DNA of 8,735 nucleotides from DQTL01 sp964396505. Its GTDB lineage: Bacteria; Bacteroidota; Bacteroidia; Flavobacteriales; Flavobacteriaceae. Below, piece by piece: positions 5,514 through 8,735 of this stretch. Every line of letters starts with the position of its first letter. Position 1 is the first letter of the stretch. The DNA lies in NCBI GenBank assembly GCA_964396505.1, contig CAYNFJ010000090.1, positions 1-8,735 of the forward strand, written 5' to 3'. Made by a program: the position numbers and the translations under genes. The notes under the pieces are model-generated. The model was not told where the DNA came from. It was given only the letters and a program-made list of their open reading frames with translations, and did not search any database.

Positions 5514-7615
5514 ATGAAAAGAGTATTATTAAGTGCTTTCTTGTTGTTTGTCACAAGTATCACAATAGCACAAAACAATATAGTAAAAGGGGTGATAGTT
5601 GATAAACAATCAACTGAACCTATTGCTGGTGCCACCATACAAGTCAAAGGAAAAACAGTTTTTTCCAGTTCGGATAATAAAGGTAGATTTACAATAGCGG
5701 CTTCTCAAGACGATATTTTAATAATAAAACACCTCAGTTATCAGACCTTTGAAGTCCCTGTATCAGAAGCATCAAAAATCAAACTTACCGAAAATAAGAT
5801 ATCTTTAGATGAGATAATTATAAAATCAGATCCGTTAGACGATATATCCCATTCTGTTGTTGTGATAGATGATGCAAAAAAAGGAAGTCAGCCACGAAAT
5901 GCGGCTTCGCTTTTTAATGATATTTCGGGGTTTAGTATTCAAAAAAGAAGTGCTACAGCTTCGGAACCTTCGTTTAGAGCTTTTAAGTATGAACAAATGA
6001 ATATCAAATATGATGGGGGAACTAAAATTGTAAATGCCTGTCCGAATAGAATGGACCCGATTACTGCCCATATTATACCCGAAGAAGTCCATAAAATAGA
6101 AGTTGTAAAAGGCCCTTTTACCGTACGTTTTGGACAGAATTTTGGAGCGATAGTCAACTTGGTAACTAGAACACCTATTCCGGATGATTATGGTTTTCAT
6201 GGTAGTTTGCAAACCGGTTTTGAAACCAATGGAAACAATTTTATGACTCGAGGAGAACTGTTATATGCCAAAGAAAAATATGATGTAACTATCAATTTGG
6301 AAAATAGAAAATTCGGGGATTATACAGATGGTAATGGAGTAGTGACTCCGGCATCATTTACAAACAATAGTTATTCCATGAAATTGGGCTATAACCCGAC
6401 TGCTAACCAACGCTTCCAGATAGATTGGAGACAAAAATTTGGAAAAGATATCAAACATGCGGGTTTACCGATGGATTCCCCCAAAGATGATAGTAACTCT
6501 CTGGGATTTGATTATAAAATTCAAAAAGTTTCAAAAAAAATTAAGAGTATATCTGTCAAATCATACCTCTCTGCTGTTGANNNNNNNNNNNNNNNNNNNN
6601 NNNNNNNNNNNNNNNNNNNNNNNNNNNNNNNNNNNNNNNNNNNNNNNNNNNNNNNNNNNNNNNNNNNNNNNNNNNNNNNNTTACTGCCGGTTTAAGAACA
6701 GATTTTGTCAGTGCCACAGTTCATGATCCTGCTGAAGATACCTCGATAATGGGAGGGATGATTGTTCCGGGATTTGCCTCACTTTATGGAGATGGTTTTG
6801 ACGATGTCTCTGAAACTACTATCAGTGGAAATATTGCATTGAAGTATCATAAAAAAGGAAATCAAGTCCAATTGTCCTATGGTCTGGGAACCCGCTCTGC
6901 TTCTATGATAGAACGCTATATTTATCATTTTTCTATCGGAGAAGATTCCTATGAATATGTCGGGAATCCTTTCTTGAAACCAGAGCAAAATAATCAAATA
7001 GAACTGGCTTATAAACATAAAAATACGCATTTTAATTTAGGCGTAAGTGTATTCTATTCGATGATGAAAAATTACATATCTGCTGTGGTAAGAGATGGGG
7101 ATCCTGATTTTCATAAGGTTTTTATGAGCCCATTTATGTATGCGAAACAATATATTAATGTAGATGCCAATCAATCCGGTTTTGATGCCTATTTTAATTA
7201 TAAAATAAATTCAAATTTTGAATTTGTTTCTGATATAGCTTATACCAAAGCTACCAATGAAACTTTTGATGAACCTTTGGCACAAATAGCACCCATGCGT
7301 ACGCAAATAGGAGTGAAGTACACCAAAAAAAGTTATTGGATGGATTTTCGTACTAGATTTGTGGCAAAACAAGATCAATTGGCTACTTCATTTGGAGAAA
7401 CAGTTGAAACACCTGCCTATAACACAGCCGATATACGATTCGGTTTTGAACCTATAAAAGGCTTGAAAGTGGGAGCCGCCGTATTAAATATTTTTGATAC
7501 AGCCTATTATAATCATACCAATTTTAGTTTTATCAACACTACTGATAATGTAGTAGGTGATAGAATTTATGAACCCGGTAGAAGTTATAGCTTCTACGCC
7601 CAATATAAATTATAG
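5514..7615 (+). CDS. TonB-dependent outer-membrane receptor, OprC/NosA copper-receptor type, interrupted by a gap
   Basis: This is an outer-membrane active transporter driven by TonB. The left part (5514-6580, 355 codons) has a signal peptide (MKRVLLSAFLLFVTSITIA, cleavage before Gln20). A carboxypeptidase-regulatory-like domain follows at about 22-100 (VKGVIVDKQSTEPIAGATI, then SDNKGRFTI). The plug is at about 105-220, with VKGPFTVRFGQNFGAIVNLVTRTP near its end. The plug contains CPNRMDP at 176-182. Cys-x3-Met in this setting is the signature of OprC/NosA copper receptors, where this Cys and Met bind copper. His315 and Met320 in KHAGLPMDS are candidates for the barrel-side ligands. The right part (6681-7615, 310 residues after the frame is set) begins TAGLRTDFVSA and ends with the terminal strand YEPGRSYSFYAQYKL. 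The two parts are in different frames across the 100 N, so the true gap length should be 2 modulo 3. With 665 visible residues against about 700-800 for relatives, a modest part of the barrel is missing. Copper as substrate is a family inference. Confidence 0.88.
6581..6680. other. Assembly gap of 100 N inside the TonB-dependent receptor
   Basis: This is a run of exactly 100 N in the middle of the barrel-coding region. Left and right parts are homologous to one receptor but are out of frame across 100 bases. The run is therefore a placeholder rather than a measured length, and it is not evidence of a broken gene. Confidence 0.95.
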
Positions 7616-7639
7616 TGATTAATGATTTGGTTAATTAGG

Positions 7640-7682
7640 TCACAGGAAGTATGTTATGGTACTTCCTGTGATTTTATTTTTT
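7640..7682 (+). terminator. Strong intrinsic terminator after the receptor gene, between convergent genes
   Basis: TCACAGGAAGTA (7640-7651) pairs perfectly with TACTTCCTGTGA (7660-7671), a 12-bp stem with an 8-base loop. It is followed by TTTTATTTTTTA, a good U-tract for plus-strand transcripts. The T-tract runs over the 3' end of the convergent decarboxylase gene. On the minus strand the stem is intact but the sequence after it (CCTAATTAACC) is not U-rich, so termination there would be weaker. Confidence 0.85.
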
Positions 7683-8735
7683 ATTGAGAAATACTTGACC
7701 GTATCTTTCGCATTGTCTAATCGTCTCTTGAATTCCTTCCAATTGAATACGTGGATTGATTAAACACATACGTAACACAACTTGATTTTGTAAAATGGTT
7801 GTCACCAATACAGCTTCACCGGATTCCATTATTTTTTTTGAAATATATTCATTTGCCGAATCAATATCTTTTTCGGAAAGATTATGAGAAATTGGATTAT
7901 AGCGGAAGTTTATTACGGCAAGGTTTGCCGGAGAAATGACTTCCCAGTTAGGGCTTTTCCGCAGTTGTTCTTCCAGCTTTTCGGTCAAATCAATACTGTA
8001 TTGAACCGCTTCTTTAAAAGCGTTTAATCCAAAAGTTTTAACAGACATATAGAGCTTTAAGGCTCTAAATCTTCGGGTGAGTTGAATACCGTGGTCATAA
8101 AAATTAATTTCCGATTTATTGCCTTCTACATCCCGCAGATATTCCGGCTTTTCGGTAAAAGTATCGCTGAGCCACTTATGATTTTTCACCAATAAGCAAC
8201 CCATTTCATAGGGCTGAAAAAACCATTTGTGCGGATCTACGGTCAGTGAATCGGCTTTGGATATTCCTTTGAGCAATTCCTTGCCGTTTTTGGCCAAGAT
8301 AGCTCCGCCACCATAAGCACCGTCTATATGAAACCATAATTTTTCACGTTGGCTTATCCGCGCTATTTCATCTAATGGATCCACCGTTCCCGTATTGGTC
8401 GTACCGGCAGAGGCAATGATACAAAAAGGTTTTAAGCCCATTAAACGGTCTTTGGCAATAGCATTTTTTAATTTGTTTAATGACATCTTAAATTCCAGAT
8501 CCGTAGGGATGATACGAATTTGTTCTTTTTTAAATCCCAGTACCCGAATAGCCTTTATATTCGATGAATGTGCTTGATCGGACAGGTAAATACAAGATTT
8601 TGAAAAATCTTCTCCGCATTTGACATTTCGAGCAGTTGCCAGTGCAGTAAGATTTGCCATAGAGCCACCACTGGTAAAAATACCACCGCCTTTTTTAATT
8701 GGAAAACCAAACATTTTTAAAAGCCAATGTAGCGT
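7674..8735 (-). CDS. Group II PLP-dependent amino-acid decarboxylase, N-terminus beyond the window
   Basis: The frame is open to the window edge. The residues before the Met at 8714 (TLHWLLK) continue the family's conserved W-L-x-K-M-x-G-x-P stretch, so that Met is internal. 353 residues are visible, against roughly 470-490 in the aromatic amino acid / glutamate / diaminobutyrate decarboxylase family. Counting from the Met at 8714, FTSGGSMANLTALATAR is at 13-29. His49 in SDQAHSS is the residue that stacks on PLP. Asp131 and Ala133 in WFHIDGAYGG contact the pyridine ring. Lys163 in DPHKWFF (codon 8226-8228) forms the Schiff base. The C-terminal domain includes LTRRFRALKLYMSVKTFG. All catalytic residues in view are present. 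The substrate cannot be assigned from sequence alone. The gene converges on the receptor gene and has no evident link to the nor locus. Confidence 0.92.
   Translation of the reverse strand, partial: TLHWLLKMFGFPIKKGGGIFTSGGSMANLTALATARNVKCGEDFSKSCIYLSDQAHSSNIKAIRVLGFKKEQIRIIPTDLEFKMSLNKLKNAIAKDRLMGLKPFCIIASAGTTNTGTVDPLDEIARISQREKLWFHIDGAYGGGAILAKNGKELLKGISKADSLTVDPHKWFFQPYEMGCLLVKNHKWLSDTFTEKPEYLRDVEGNKSEINFYDHGIQLTRRFRALKLYMSVKTFGLNAFKEAVQYSIDLTEKLEEQLRKSPNWEVISPANLAVINFRYNPISHNLSEKDIDSANEYISKKIMESGEAVLVTTILQNQVVLRMCLINPRIQLEGIQETIRQCERYGQVFLNKK

Noticed and set aside
6749..7615. Separate gene starting at the ATG at 6749
   Set aside because: The frame is open and receptor-like back to the gap (TAGLRTDFVSA...), so this is the C-terminal part of the receptor and the Met is internal.
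7674..8714. Complete decarboxylase starting at the Met at 8714
   Set aside because: Conserved family sequence continues upstream to the window edge (HWLLKMFGFP) and the protein would lack about 120 N-terminal residues.
1..8735. CRISPR array, tRNA, rRNA, insertion sequence or attachment site
   Set aside because: No regularly spaced repeats, cloverleaf-like sequence, transposase or terminal inverted repeats were seen in the readable sequence.

Overview
The window looks like a scaffolded draft contig or MAG from a Bacteroidota organism, most likely Flavobacteriia. The evidence is low GC, A/T-rich leaders without clear Shine-Dalgarno sequences, a TAnnTTTG-type -7 element, and a TonB-dependent receptor carrying an N-terminal carboxypeptidase-regulatory-like domain. 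Two runs of exactly 100 N (1388-1487 and 6581-6680) are scaffold placeholders, and each interrupts genes.

Region 1 (1-4688, all minus strand) is a respiratory nitric oxide reductase locus. In transcription order it holds an Rrf2-family regulator with an IscR/NsrR-like cysteine set, norC (membrane-anchored cytochrome c subunit), norB (catalytic heme b/b3-FeB subunit with every expected ligand present), norQ (MoxR-type AAA+ ATPase, 3' part lost in the first gap) and norD (VWA-domain protein, N-terminus lost in the gap and C-terminus cut by the window edge). norQ and norD are absent as complete open frames because of the gap and the edge, but both are clearly readable. A palindrome matching the core of a Crp/Fnr box lies about 41 bases upstream of the inferred norC transcription start. 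A stable hairpin followed by a T-rich stretch separates norB from norQ and may lower norQD expression relative to norCB.

Region 2 (4690-7682, plus strand) diverges from the regulator. It encodes a small, Met-rich protein with a C-x9-C-x3-C motif and a probable TTG start. After 308 bases without an assigned gene comes a TonB-dependent outer-membrane receptor, interrupted by the second gap. Its plug carries the CPNRMDP signature of the OprC/NosA copper-receptor clade. The gene pair therefore looks like copper acquisition placed beside a denitrification locus. Copper is needed by nitrous oxide reductase and by some nitrite reductases, although neither is in this window. A strong terminator closes this region.

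Region 3 (7674-8735, minus strand, convergent) is the C-terminal three quarters of a group II PLP-dependent amino-acid decarboxylase, cut by the window edge.

Nothing here is a clearly new system. The points that most deserve follow-up are the Cys/Met small protein with its copper receptor next to the nor genes, an open reading stretch of 69 codons beyond that small protein's TGA stop, and the regulatory layout upstream of norC.
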